DNA of 64,000 nucleotides, from contig NZ_JYLI01000021.1 in the NCBI RefSeq assembly GCF_001439785.1, positions 1-64,000 on the forward strand, written 5' to 3'. Below, piece after piece: positions 16,985 to 25,636 of the stretch; position 1 is the stretch's first letter; every line of letters starts with the position of its first letter. Origin of the DNA: Pseudomonas poae (lineage in GTDB: Bacteria; Pseudomonadota; Gammaproteobacteria; Pseudomonadales; Pseudomonadaceae). Both the position numbers and the translations under genes were made by a program. A model generated the notes under the pieces. That model made no database searches and was not told where the DNA came from. It saw only the letters and a program-made list of their open reading frames with translations.

Positions 16985-18370
16985 ATGCGTCGCCTGTTGT
17001 TCGCTTGTCTGCTCATGGGTTCTGCCCATGCCTTTGCTTTTGACCGTTTGCAAGTCGAGGGCTACACCTTGCCCAACGGCCTGCAAGTGCTGCTCAAGCC
17101 AGGCACCGAGCGCGGGCATGTGGCGATCCGCATGGTGGTCGGCGTGGGCCTGGATGACTTCAGTTGTGAGCAAAAAGAGCTGCCGCACCTGCTCGAACAC
17201 CTGCTGTTCAGCGGCATCGACGGCGGCGGCGAAGGTGATCTCGAAGACCGCATGCAAGCCCTGGGCGGTGAGTGGAACGCCTACACCAGCAACGCCGACA
17301 CCACCTTCGTGATCGAGGCCCCGGCGCAAAACCAGCGCAAGGTGCTCGACCTGCTGCTGGCCATCCTTACCCGTACCGAACTGACCGACGCCAATATCAG
17401 TGCCGCCAAGCGCGTCGTCGAGCGCGAGGACGGCGGTCATTACTCGCACCTGCAGCGCCTGCTCGACCGCCAGGACCTGGGCCACACCGCCAGCAATCAA
17501 TTGGCTGTCGAGCTGGGCCTCAAGTGCGCCGAACGCGCCGAGGTCGGTCAACTCACGCGCGACCAATTGGAGGCGCTGCGCAAAAACTGGTACGCCCCCA
17601 ACAACATGACCCTGATCATCGTCGGCGACCTCGACAAACTGCTGCCGGCCTACCTGGAGCGCACCTACGGCGAACTCGATCCAGTCGAGCCGACCGACCA
17701 CCTGGCCCTGCCCGAAATCCAGCACACCGCAGCCCACCATCGCGACCTGATGCACGGCTGGGTCGGTGACGGCGCCAAGCTGCATTGGCTGTTTCCCGAA
17801 CCGATGCTGGACGATCAGCATGACCAAACCTACGACCTGCTCAAGGATTACCTGGACTGGGCGTTGTACCGCGAACTGCGCCTCAGGCACGGTTTGTCCT
17901 ACGGCCCCTGGAGCGAGCGCGAAGTACTCGGTGGCGTTGGCTTCCTCAGCCTGAATGCCGATCTTGAACGCGAAGACCTCCCCGAGGCCGAACAGGTGCT
18001 GCACGACCTCACCGCCAGGTTACTCAAGGACGGCCTCGACCCGGCCACCTTCGCCCGCCTGAAGCAGGCTGCCATCGCTCGCCAGGCCTGGGCCGTGCAG
18101 GGCAACAGCGCCCTGGCCGACTATTATTGGGCCGCGTCCGGCGAGTACGCCAACGGGCGCTTCAGCGACCCGGTCAAGCGCATCAAGGCGGTCAGCCTGG
18201 AGCAGACCAACCAGGCCATGCGCCGGGTGCTCAAGCAACCGGGCTACTGGCGCATTGAAAAACCGCTGCTCAGCTACGACGCCCTGAACTGGATCGGTGC
18301 CGGCATGCTTGGGCTGATCGCAATTGTGTTGATCGGCGTACGCAGTTATCGCAAACGGATCGCGCAGTGA
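16985..18370 (+). CDS. M16-family zinc peptidase with membrane anchor
   Basis: A 461-residue protein with an N-terminal signal peptide (about residues 1-18, AFA-FD), the inverted zinc motif HLLEH at 68-72, and the third ligand Glu148 exactly 76 residues later, as in active M16 (pitrilysin) peptidases. A second M16 C-terminal domain follows. A hydrophobic helix near 437-454 (LNWIGAGMLGLIAIVLIGV) and a basic tail anchor the C-terminus in the inner membrane. It is therefore a periplasmic, tethered peptidase. Most bacterial M16 proteins come as pairs or two-domain fusions; this one has no partner gene beside it. Substrate unknown. Confidence 0.85.
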   Translation: MRRLLFACLLMGSAHAFAFDRLQVEGYTLPNGLQVLLKPGTERGHVAIRMVVGVGLDDFSCEQKELPHLLEHLLFSGIDGGGEGDLEDRMQALGGEWNAYTSNADTTFVIEAPAQNQRKVLDLLLAILTRTELTDANISAAKRVVEREDGGHYSHLQRLLDRQDLGHTASNQLAVELGLKCAERAEVGQLTRDQLEALRKNWYAPNNMTLIIVGDLDKLLPAYLERTYGELDPVEPTDHLALPEIQHTAAHHRDLMHGWVGDGAKLHWLFPEPMLDDQHDQTYDLLKDYLDWALYRELRLRHGLSYGPWSEREVLGGVGFLSLNADLEREDLPEAEQVLHDLTARLLKDGLDPATFARLKQAAIARQAWAVQGNSALADYYWAASGEYANGRFSDPVKRIKAVSLEQTNQAMRRVLKQPGYWRIEKPLLSYDALNWIGAGMLGLIAIVLIGVRSYRKRIAQ

Positions 18371-18440
18371 GCCACCGCACACGCGCACCGAAACGCTATC
18401 CTGTCCTGGACCTTTTCCTACACCTACTGCGAATCGCCGA

Positions 18441-19472
18441 ATGCCAAACCTGAGTCACGTAATCCAGCGCATCCTCGAACTGATGAAGCGCTACCCAGGG
18501 GTGATCGCACTCGGCGGCTTCATCTCGGGTGTGGGTAGCTTCATTCTGGTGGACCGCCAGCAGGGCATGGCCAGTTGGATCGCGGTGATCATGCTGGTGA
18601 GCTGGTTGTGGCTGATGCTGGAAAACAGTTTTACCCAACTGTTCGCCAAGCTGTTCAAGCGGGAAATTCCCGAGCCCCTGTTGCGCTATGCCACCCAGAT
18701 GATCCATCAGGAAAGCCTGTTTTTCGTGCTGCCGTTTTTCTTCGTCACCACCGCCTGGAACAGCGGCCAGTCAGTGTTCACCGGCCTGCTCGGTGCGGCG
18801 GCGCTGGTGTCGATCATCGACCCGCTGTATTACAAATGGCTGGCACCCAAGCGTTCGCTGTTCCTGGCTCTGCACACCCTGACACTGTTTGCCGCACTGC
18901 TGACCGCGCTGCCGATCATCCTGCACCTGACCACCGCCGAGAGTTACAAGCTGGCGCTTGGCGTGGCCATGGCGCTGTCGATTCCAAGCCTGGCGTTGAG
19001 CCTGCCGCTGCGCAGCCTCAAGGGCTGGGCGATGCTGCTGGGGGTCACGGCCGCCATCGGCTGCGCCGGCTGGTTCCTGCGCAGTTGGGTGCCGCCCGCC
19101 ACGTTGTGGATGACCGAAGTGGCCATCAGCACGCAGATGCAGGATCGCACACCAGGCGACGACCTCAAGGAGGTCAACGCCGCCCAGTTGCGCAGCGGCG
19201 GGTTGTACGCCTACACCGCCATCAATGCGCCGCGCGGGCTGGATGAGCGGATCTACCATGTGTGGAAATTCAACGGCAAAGAGGTCGACCGCATCGCCCT
19301 CGATATCCACGGCGGGCGCAAGGAAGGCTACCGCGCCTGGACTCACAAACAGAACTTCCCCGGCGACGCAGCAGGGCGCTGGCAGGTGCAGGTGCTCACC
19401 GAAGATGGGCAAGTGATCGGCGTGCTGCGCTTCAAAGTGACGGACACAGCACAAACGGACAATCCCACGTAA
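18441..19472 (+). CDS. DUF5924/DUF2914 membrane protein
   Basis: A 343-residue protein: about seven hydrophobic segments in residues 1-220 (DUF5924-type), then a soluble domain at ~225-340 (TQMQDRTPGDDLKEVNAAQL, IYHVWKFNGKEVDRIALDIHGGRKEGYRAWTHKQNFPGDAAGRWQVQVLTEDGQVIGVLRFKV) that fits DUF2914, a beta-sandwich found in many envelope proteins. Function unknown. It ends 34 bp from the convergent nucleoside-recognition gene. Confidence 0.72.
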   Translation: MPNLSHVIQRILELMKRYPGVIALGGFISGVGSFILVDRQQGMASWIAVIMLVSWLWLMLENSFTQLFAKLFKREIPEPLLRYATQMIHQESLFFVLPFFFVTTAWNSGQSVFTGLLGAAALVSIIDPLYYKWLAPKRSLFLALHTLTLFAALLTALPIILHLTTAESYKLALGVAMALSIPSLALSLPLRSLKGWAMLLGVTAAIGCAGWFLRSWVPPATLWMTEVAISTQMQDRTPGDDLKEVNAAQLRSGGLYAYTAINAPRGLDERIYHVWKFNGKEVDRIALDIHGGRKEGYRAWTHKQNFPGDAAGRWQVQVLTEDGQVIGVLRFKVTDTAQTDNPT

Positions 19473-19506
19473 GCGGTGGAGAAATCCCCCGATAGCGATT
19501 TCAGCC

Positions 19507-20736
19507 TCAGCCAAAAAACCAGTAGCACACCGAAATCGCCGCAACCACACCAGCAAACTCTGCCAGCAACGCACACCCAACGGCATGCCTTGCCCGCTGG
19601 ATCCCGACCGACCCAAAGTACACCGCCAACACGTAAAACGTGGTCTCGGTGCTGCCTTGAACCGTCGCCGCCACCAACGCGGGAAAGCTGTCCACGCCCT
19701 GAGTCTGCATGGTCTCGATCAGCATCGCCCGTGCCGCGCTGCCAGAGAACGGTTTGACCATCGCGGTTGGCAGGGCATCGACAAACCGCGTGTCCATGCC
19801 GGTCCACGCCACCAGATGACGGATGCCTTCCAGGCCGAAGTCCAGCGCCCCGGAAGCACGCAATACGCCGACCGCGCAGAGCATCGCCACCAGGTAGGGC
19901 AGCAGGTTTTTCGCCACATCGAAGCCTTCCTTGGCCCCTTCGACAAACGCCTCGTACACCTTGACCTTGCGCAGCGCGCCGATCAGCAAAAACAGCATGA
20001 TCAAGCCAAACAGCGTCAGGTTGCCAAGGATCGACGACAACCCGGCCAGCGCAGTGGCGGACAGGGTCGCCAGCAACGCCATGAAACCACCCAGCACCAG
20101 CGCACCGGGGATCAGGTAGGCCAGCACCACCGGGTCCCACAACCGCAGGCGTTGCATCACCGCCACCGACAGCAGGCCCACCAGGGTCGAGGCGCTGGTG
20201 GCCAGCAGGATCGGCAGGAACACCAGTGTCGGGTCAGCGGCGCCTTGCTGGGCGCGGTACATGAAGATAGTCACCGGCAACAGCGTCAGCGACGAGGCGT
20301 TGAGCACCAGGAACAGGATCTGCGCGTTACTGGCGGTGTTGGGGATGGGATTGAGTTCCTGCAGCGCCTTCATGGCCTTCAGGCCAATGGGCGTCGCGGC
20401 GTTGTCCAGGCCCAGGCCGTTGGCGGCGAAGTTGAGGGTAATCAGGCCGATGGCCGGGTGGCCGGCCGGCACTTCGGGCATCAGTCGGCGAAACAGCGGC
20501 CCGAGGGCCTTGGCCAGCCAGTCGACGATCCCGGCTTTTTCAGCGATGCGCAAAAAGCCCAGCCATAACGTCAGGGTGCCGAACAGCAGCACCATGACCT
20601 CCACCGACAATTTGGCCATGGCGAAAATGCTTTCGACCATCGCCGCGAAAATCCCGGCGTTACCGCCCACCAGCCATTGCGCCAGTGCTGACACCATTGC
20701 CACGACAAAGAAGCCAAGCCACAGGCCATTGAGCAT
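19507..20736 (-). CDS. nucleoside-recognition domain transporter (SpmA-SpmB fusion)
   Basis: A 409-residue inner-membrane protein made of two Gate/nucleoside-recognition domains. The N-terminal half has NFAANGLGLDNAATPIGLKAM (SpmA-like); the C-terminal half has DALPTAMVKPFSGSAARAML and STETTFYVLAVYFG (SpmB-like). Bacillus keeps these as two spore-maturation genes; Gram-negatives carry the fusion, with no known substrate. The ATG at 20736 (MLNGLWLGFF) was chosen because it starts the first helix; the longer frame crosses the gltP terminator. Confidence 0.85.
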   Translation of the reverse strand: MLNGLWLGFFVVAMVSALAQWLVGGNAGIFAAMVESIFAMAKLSVEVMVLLFGTLTLWLGFLRIAEKAGIVDWLAKALGPLFRRLMPEVPAGHPAIGLITLNFAANGLGLDNAATPIGLKAMKALQELNPIPNTASNAQILFLVLNASSLTLLPVTIFMYRAQQGAADPTLVFLPILLATSASTLVGLLSVAVMQRLRLWDPVVLAYLIPGALVLGGFMALLATLSATALAGLSSILGNLTLFGLIMLFLLIGALRKVKVYEAFVEGAKEGFDVAKNLLPYLVAMLCAVGVLRASGALDFGLEGIRHLVAWTGMDTRFVDALPTAMVKPFSGSAARAMLIETMQTQGVDSFPALVAATVQGSTETTFYVLAVYFGSVGIQRARHAVGCALLAEFAGVVAAISVCYWFFG

Positions 20737-20789
20737 CAGTTGAATCCCCCCGAAAGATGGGGCGAATGATAGCGGGGCTGACAGAAACG

Positions 20790-20817
20790 ACAAACCCCGG
20801 AATGTTCCGGGGTTTGT
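20790..20817 (-). terminator. rho-independent terminator of gltP
   Basis: Perfect 13-bp stem (ACAAACCCCGGAA/TTCCGGGGTTTGT) with a 2-base centre, 19 bp downstream of the gltP stop. Confidence 0.88.
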
Positions 20818-20835
20818 TTCAGCACCTGAGTGCAA

Positions 20836-22167
20836 TCAGCCGCGAGTGGCCTGGGCGGTCGGCACCGCAGTCCGGGTGCGCCAGTGCGGCAGCGAGTTCC
20901 AGTAGCGCTCGCCCTTGGCATCGTCGTACATGCCTTCCCAGCGAGAGATCACCAGCACGGCCAGGGCGTTGCCGATCACGTTGAGCGCAGTGCGCGCCAT
21001 GTCCATGATGCGATCGACGCCAGCGATGAAGGCCAGGCCTTCCAGCGGAATGCCCACACTGCCCAGGGTAGCCAGCAACACCACGAAGGACACGCCCGGC
21101 ACGCCGGCAATCCCTTTGGAGGTGACCATCAGGGTCAGCACCAGCATCAGTTGCTGGCCGATCGACAGGTCGATGCCGTACAGCTGGGCGATAAAGAGGG
21201 CGGCAATGCTCTGGTACAGGGTCGAGCCGTCGAGGTTGAACGAGTAACCGGTCGGCACCACAAAGCTGCAGATCGCCTTCGGCGCGCCGTAAGCTTCCAT
21301 CTTCTCGATCACGCGCGGCAGCACGGTCTCGGAACTGGCGGTGGAGTAGGCCAGTACCAGTTCATCCTTGAAGATGCGCATCAGCTTGAGCACCGAAAAG
21401 CCGAACAGGCGGGCGATCAGGCCCAACACCACAAAGGCGAAGAACAGGATGGCGACGTAAACCAGGATCACCAGCTTGGCCAGCGGCAGCAGGGAGGCGA
21501 AGCCGAAGTTGGCGACGGTCACTGCGATCAGCGCGAAGACCCCGATGGGGGCGTACTTCATGATCATGTGCGTGACTTTGAACATGCTCTCGGACACGCC
21601 CTGGAACATGGTCACCAGCGGCTCGCGCAACTCCGGCTTGAGACTCGACAAGCCGAGGCCGAAGAGTACCGAGAAGAAAATGATCGGCAGCATCTCGCCG
21701 CGGGCGACGGCGGCAAAGATGTTCGAGGGGATCAGGTTGAGGATGGTCTGGATGAACGCGTGTTCATGCTGCACCTCAGCGGCAGTCGCCTGGTACTTGG
21801 AAATATCGACGGTGCCCAGGGTGCTCATGTCGATGCCCGCACCCGGATGGAACAGGTTGGCCAGCAACAGGCCGACCACGATGGCGATAGTGGTGACAAT
21901 TTCGAAGTAAAGGATGGTTTTGACACCAATTCGACCCAGTTTTTTCGCGTCACCAACACCAGCGATGCCGACGATCAGCGAGGAAATCACAATCGGGATG
22001 ACGATCATCTTGATCAGGCGAATAAAGATATCGCCTGCCGGCTGCAAGACATTGCTGATCCACCAGGCCTTTTCAGCACTGAAATGGTTGAGCACCGCAC
22101 CGATTGCAATCCCCAGCACCAGACCGATGAGGATCTGCCAGGCGAGGCTTAGTTTTGCCTTCTTCAT
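20836..22167 (-). CDS. gltP: glutamate/dicarboxylate:cation symporter (DAACS family)
   Basis: A 443-residue inner-membrane symporter. Family signatures are the serine-rich reentrant loop AYSTASSETVLPRV, then VVPTGYSFNLDGSTLYQSIAALF and TSKGIAGVPGVSFVVLLATL. It imports glutamate/aspartate (GltP) or C4-dicarboxylates (DctA); overall resemblance favours GltP, but the two cannot be fully separated without alignment. It is monocistronic, with a long 728-bp upstream gap and a strong terminator. Confidence 0.9.
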   Translation of the reverse strand: MKKAKLSLAWQILIGLVLGIAIGAVLNHFSAEKAWWISNVLQPAGDIFIRLIKMIVIPIVISSLIVGIAGVGDAKKLGRIGVKTILYFEIVTTIAIVVGLLLANLFHPGAGIDMSTLGTVDISKYQATAAEVQHEHAFIQTILNLIPSNIFAAVARGEMLPIIFFSVLFGLGLSSLKPELREPLVTMFQGVSESMFKVTHMIMKYAPIGVFALIAVTVANFGFASLLPLAKLVILVYVAILFFAFVVLGLIARLFGFSVLKLMRIFKDELVLAYSTASSETVLPRVIEKMEAYGAPKAICSFVVPTGYSFNLDGSTLYQSIAALFIAQLYGIDLSIGQQLMLVLTLMVTSKGIAGVPGVSFVVLLATLGSVGIPLEGLAFIAGVDRIMDMARTALNVIGNALAVLVISRWEGMYDDAKGERYWNSLPHWRTRTAVPTAQATRG

Positions 22168-22895
22168 GTCATTACCCTTACTTCACGTGAACTTAAGGCA
22201 AATGCGCCAGCCGCAACGCTCGAGAGCGAAAAAGTGTGTGCACCAGCCTCCGTCGAAAGTTACCGCCGCATGGCCGAAATGGCTTACTGGCAGGCGAAAA
22301 AAGCCGCAACTATTCCCATGCAAGGGAGCAACGTCTAATGCCGTAAACGCCTACCCTATGCAGAATCGGCATGGCTTTTTGGGGGAATAACTGTCTGAGT
22401 GGTCAGCTCGATTACGCCAATCTGAACGGCAAATAGGCCGTGAACCTGCCATTACAGGCTTGCTCAGAGCGTCAGACGCGTGCTGGGTGGCTGGCACGGC
22501 CTCTCGAAAATTAACGGAGCTCGCGTCAGAAATACCCGATGGCGCAGACAAAACTTTCTCGATAGATGGTCGCGAAGACACAACCGGCAATGGTTGATGA
22601 CGAGCGAAAACGAAATGTTCGGCTAAGGCCGACATGGGACGCCGCCATCAGAGCAGTGAGCCCGTCGCAAGTTCAACAAGCTTGAGGACCTGTGAACTTG
22701 CGCCGCAGCTTTTCGCCTGACCCGGCCCTTGCGCAGGCACTCCCTGTACCCGTAGGTCACGCCGATCTCGATTGATCAGAGCAACCCGGCCCCCTGGCCA
22801 TGCATCGCCCTTGGCGAGCGATGCAGACATAAAGAAGCGACGGGCCTCTTTCTATGGACGCCGGCCCCGCAGACGCTGGACGCGTCATACGGAAC
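22168..22895. other. 728-bp gap between gltP and ivy, no gene recognised
   Basis: The longest non-coding stretch of the window. It must hold the gltP promoter. Visible structure: a 10-bp inverted repeat CGCAAGTTCA/TGAACTTGCG at 22666-22675 and 22693-22702, a hairpin TGCATCGC/GCGATGCA at 22801-22825, and an ATGCCG...CGGCAT pair (about 22340-22373) followed by a short T run (22376-22380). Short frames are open on the minus strand, but none has family-like composition. It could hide an sRNA or be decayed coding sequence. Confidence 0.5.
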
Positions 22896-23366
22896 CTAGT
22901 ACCAATTCGGATCTTTCTTGAGCTGTTCCATCAACAGCTTTTGCATGCCTTCGTCCGGCTTACCGATAAATCGGTAATCGGCGTGCCGCGTCGGCGATTT
23001 GTCCTTCGGCAAACCGGCCGGGACTTGCACCAACAGGGCGTAGGCATCTTCCTTGTCGAAGCTGACGGCGACGATCAGACGCTTGTTCAGGCAAGTGTCT
23101 GCGGTCTCGCAGAGCGGCCCCATCAAGTACTTGTCGCCATCTTCCTCAACAGCAGTCATCTGCTGTTCGGCCGAGCCGGACAGGTTCATCACCCATTCCG
23201 GCAAGCGCTCTTCTTTCTTCACCACGTCTCGCCAGGTTTCACGGTACTGCGGGTCCGCACTGAGCAATTCGTTGGCTCGGGTCTGACCATCATTGGCGGC
23301 CATCGCCAAACCGCTGCCGCCCAATAAAAGGGCGACAGTAATGGCTTTAAAAGAAAGAGTGGTCAT
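22896..23366 (-). CDS. Ivy-family inhibitor of C-type lysozyme
   Basis: A 156-residue periplasmic protein with a signal peptide (about residues 1-23, AMA-AN) and the Ivy-type disulfide loop CETADTC around residues 86-92, which in E. coli Ivy (CKPHDC) inserts into the lysozyme active site. It protects peptidoglycan from host lysozyme and possibly from lytic transglycosylases. Its ATG lies 2 bp after the DUF1328 stop, so the two are a two-gene operon. Confidence 0.85.
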   Translation of the reverse strand: MTTLSFKAITVALLLGGSGLAMAANDGQTRANELLSADPQYRETWRDVVKKEERLPEWVMNLSGSAEQQMTAVEEDGDKYLMGPLCETADTCLNKRLIVAVSFDKEDAYALLVQVPAGLPKDKSPTRHADYRFIGKPDEGMQKLLMEQLKKDPNWY

Positions 23367-23368
23367 CT

Positions 23369-23533
23369 TCAGCCTCGGCCTTTACGACCAAAGAAGAACG
23401 AAGCGATGAACATCACCAGGAAGACAACGAACAGGATCTTGGCGATACCCGTGGCGGTGCCGGCGATGCCACCGAAGCCCAGGACTGCAGCCACAATGGC
23501 GATGATCAGAAACGTGATTGCCCAACTCAACAT
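23369..23533 (-). CDS. DUF1328 small membrane protein
   Basis: A 54-residue protein MLSWAITFLIIAIVAAVLGF... ending FFFGRKGRG. Two hydrophobic helices with glycine-rich packing (GFGGIAGTATGIAKIL) and a basic tail are exactly the DUF1328/YtjA family. It is too short for a default ORF cut-off but has a clear AAGGAGAAT ribosome site. These proteins are often induced by envelope or osmotic stress. It is the upstream partner of ivy. Confidence 0.88.
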   Translation of the reverse strand: MLSWAITFLIIAIVAAVLGFGGIAGTATGIAKILFVVFLVMFIASFFFGRKGRG

Positions 23534-23612
23534 GGTGATTCTCCTTACGCTTTCATAGGGGGTAACAGCTGTAGTGCAGTGCGGTCGCTCAATACAGCGC
23601 CCGATTTATTGC

Positions 23613-23897
23613 CTAGAACACCCAACGCTCTTGTACCGGCAGCTCGTCCAGGGTGTTGTCCTGGTCGACCACGCGCAATTGCGGGGCAGTCACATCGGCA
23701 GCCGCGCTGGCGATGGAACGAAAATGGTTTTGCGTCATGGCTGGACGGTCGAATTGGGGCATTTGCTGCTGACTCTGCTGCCAGTGCTGCAGCTGCTGGC
23801 CGCCAATCAACGTGACCATGAGGGCCAGGCTGGCGAACAAACCCTGTTGCAGGCGCAGTGGCGATACACGCAGTTGGCTGAGGCTTTGGCGAGTCAT
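23613..23897 (-). CDS. small single-pass membrane protein, unknown
   Basis: A 94-residue protein: basic N-terminus (MTRQSLSQLRVSPLRLQQG), one hydrophobic helix (LFASLALMVTLIGG), a Gln-rich stretch (QQLQHWQQSQQQMPQ) and a soluble periplasmic tail ending QERWVF. I chose the ATG at 23897 over 23915 because GGAG lies nine bases before it. I recognise no domain. It lies 79 bp upstream of the DUF1328-ivy pair, same strand, and could be co-transcribed. Confidence 0.6.
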   Translation of the reverse strand: MTRQSLSQLRVSPLRLQQGLFASLALMVTLIGGQQLQHWQQSQQQMPQFDRPAMTQNHFRSIASAAADVTAPQLRVVDQDNTLDELPVQERWVF

Positions 23898-24279
23898 GCT
23901 GCATTTCTCCCGCATTCTGATTATTCGTTCATGACGTTCTTGGGAGATGTATTGCAGAGCGCATGCCAGCTTTTTTTCAAAATAAATATCAATAAAATCA
24001 ATAAGTTATAATTACATCCAATACAAACGCCCCAGCATCCTGCACGATGCCCGCCTGTAGGCCGTGCGAAATGCACGATGGCCAGTGGTCGGGTCAAGGG
24101 ATAGAACCTGTCGCATCGCTTGCCGAATTGGCACCAAGGGCTAAAAAGGGCGTGCTGTAGGAAGGTGCGCAGATAGCTGCGCGAAGTCGCCTTTTATGAA
24201 TCAGAATAAACCATGCAACTTGCCCGATTATTCCGGGACTAATCACCATCATTATTTAAAGTTAAGGAGCGCGGGACAG
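23898..24279. other. 382-bp gap between the small membrane gene and algB
   Basis: Divergent promoters must lie here. The left part is AT-rich (about 23970-24020). I see no gene and no convincing AlgU or RpoN promoter. AAGGAG at 24263-24268 is the algB ribosome site. Confidence 0.45.
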
Positions 24280-25626
24280 ATGGAATCAGCCAAGGAACTT
24301 CAAGGCCGCATTCTTTTAGTGGATGACGAATCCGCGATCCTCCGCACCTTCCGTTACTGCCTGGAGGACGAAGGCTACACCGTAGCTACCGCCAACAGCG
24401 CCGCCCAGGCCGATGCCTTGATGCAGCGCCAAGTGTTCGACCTGTGTTTCCTCGACCTGCGCCTGGGCGAAGACAATGGTCTGGATGTGCTCGCCCAGAT
24501 GCGTATTCAGGCGCCGTGGATGCGCGTGGTGATCGTCACTGCGCATTCGGCCGTCGACACCGCCGTGGATGCAATCCAGGCCGGCGCGGCCGATTACCTG
24601 GTCAAGCCGTGCAGCCCGGACCAATTGCGTCTGGCCACCGCCAAGCAGCTGGAAGTGCGCCAGCTATCCGCGCGCCTGGAAGCGCTGGAAGGCGAAGTAC
24701 GCAAACCCAAGGACGGCCTCGACTCCCACAGCCCGGCGATGATGGTGGTGCTCGAAACCGCACGCCAGGTGGCCGGTACCGACGCCAACATCCTCATACT
24801 GGGCGAGTCTGGCACCGGTAAAGGTGAGCTGGCGCGGGCCATTCATGGCTGGAGCAAGCGCACCAAAAAATCCTGCGTCACCATCAACTGCCCGTCGCTC
24901 ACGGCGGAATTGATGGAGAGCGAGTTGTTCGGCCACAGCCGCGGTGCCTTCACCGGGGCCAGCGAGAGCACACTGGGTCGGGTCAACCAGGCAGACGGCG
25001 GCACGCTGTTTCTCGACGAAATCGGCGATTTTCCCCTCACTCTGCAGCCCAAGTTGCTGCGTTTCATCCAGGACAAGGAATACGAACGTGTGGGCGATCC
25101 GGTTACCCGCCGTGCCGATGTGCGTATCCTCGCGGCCACCAACCTGAACCTGGAAGACATGGTGCGCGACGGCCGCTTCCGTGAAGACCTGCTTTACCGC
25201 CTCAACGTGATCACCTTGCACCTGCCGCCGCTGCGCGAGCGCAGTGAAGATATCCTGACCCTGGCGGACCGCTTCCTGGCGCGCTTCGTCAAGGACTACG
25301 CCCGACCGGCGCGAGGTTTCAGCGACCAGGCCCGCGAAGCGCTGCTCAACTACCGCTGGCCTGGCAATATCCGCGAACTGCGCAACGTCGTGGAGCGCGC
25401 GAGCATCATTTGCCCCCAGGAAAAAGTCGAGATCAGCCACTTGGGCATGGCGGAGCAACCGACCAACAATGCGCCGCGCATCGGTGCCGCGCTGAGCCTG
25501 GATGAGTTGGAAAAAGCCCACATCGGCGCCGTGCTGGCCACCAGCGACACGCTGGATCAGGCGGCCCGTACCCTCGGTATCGACGCCTCGACCCTGTACC
25601 GCAAACGCAAACAGTACAACCTGTGA
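24280..25626 (+). CDS. algB: NtrC-type response regulator AlgB
   Basis: A 448-residue protein with receiver (1-125; phospho-acceptor Asp59 in CFLDLRLGED), AAA+ sigma-54 activator domain (Walker A GESGTGKG at 175-182, GAFTGA at 222-227, so it has the sigma-54 contact loop), and a Fis-type HTH at the C-terminus (QAARTLGIDASTLYRKRKQY). This matches AlgB of P. aeruginosa, which activates alginate genes and controls virulence and biofilm genes. The start at 24280 follows AAGGAG. kinB follows 10 bp downstream. Confidence 0.95.
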   Translation: MESAKELQGRILLVDDESAILRTFRYCLEDEGYTVATANSAAQADALMQRQVFDLCFLDLRLGEDNGLDVLAQMRIQAPWMRVVIVTAHSAVDTAVDAIQAGAADYLVKPCSPDQLRLATAKQLEVRQLSARLEALEGEVRKPKDGLDSHSPAMMVVLETARQVAGTDANILILGESGTGKGELARAIHGWSKRTKKSCVTINCPSLTAELMESELFGHSRGAFTGASESTLGRVNQADGGTLFLDEIGDFPLTLQPKLLRFIQDKEYERVGDPVTRRADVRILAATNLNLEDMVRDGRFREDLLYRLNVITLHLPPLRERSEDILTLADRFLARFVKDYARPARGFSDQAREALLNYRWPGNIRELRNVVERASIICPQEKVEISHLGMAEQPTNNAPRIGAALSLDELEKAHIGAVLATSDTLDQAARTLGIDASTLYRKRKQYNL

Positions 25627-25636
25627 GCTGTACCTT

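Noticed and set aside
20830..22152. 440-codon + strand frame opposite gltP
   Set aside because: Its composition (long runs of His/Gln/Asp/Gly) is typical of reverse-frame reading of a membrane protein gene.
22351..22635. 94-codon minus frame in the gltP-ivy gap
   Set aside because: No ribosome site and amino-acid composition not like neighbouring proteins; treated as chance.
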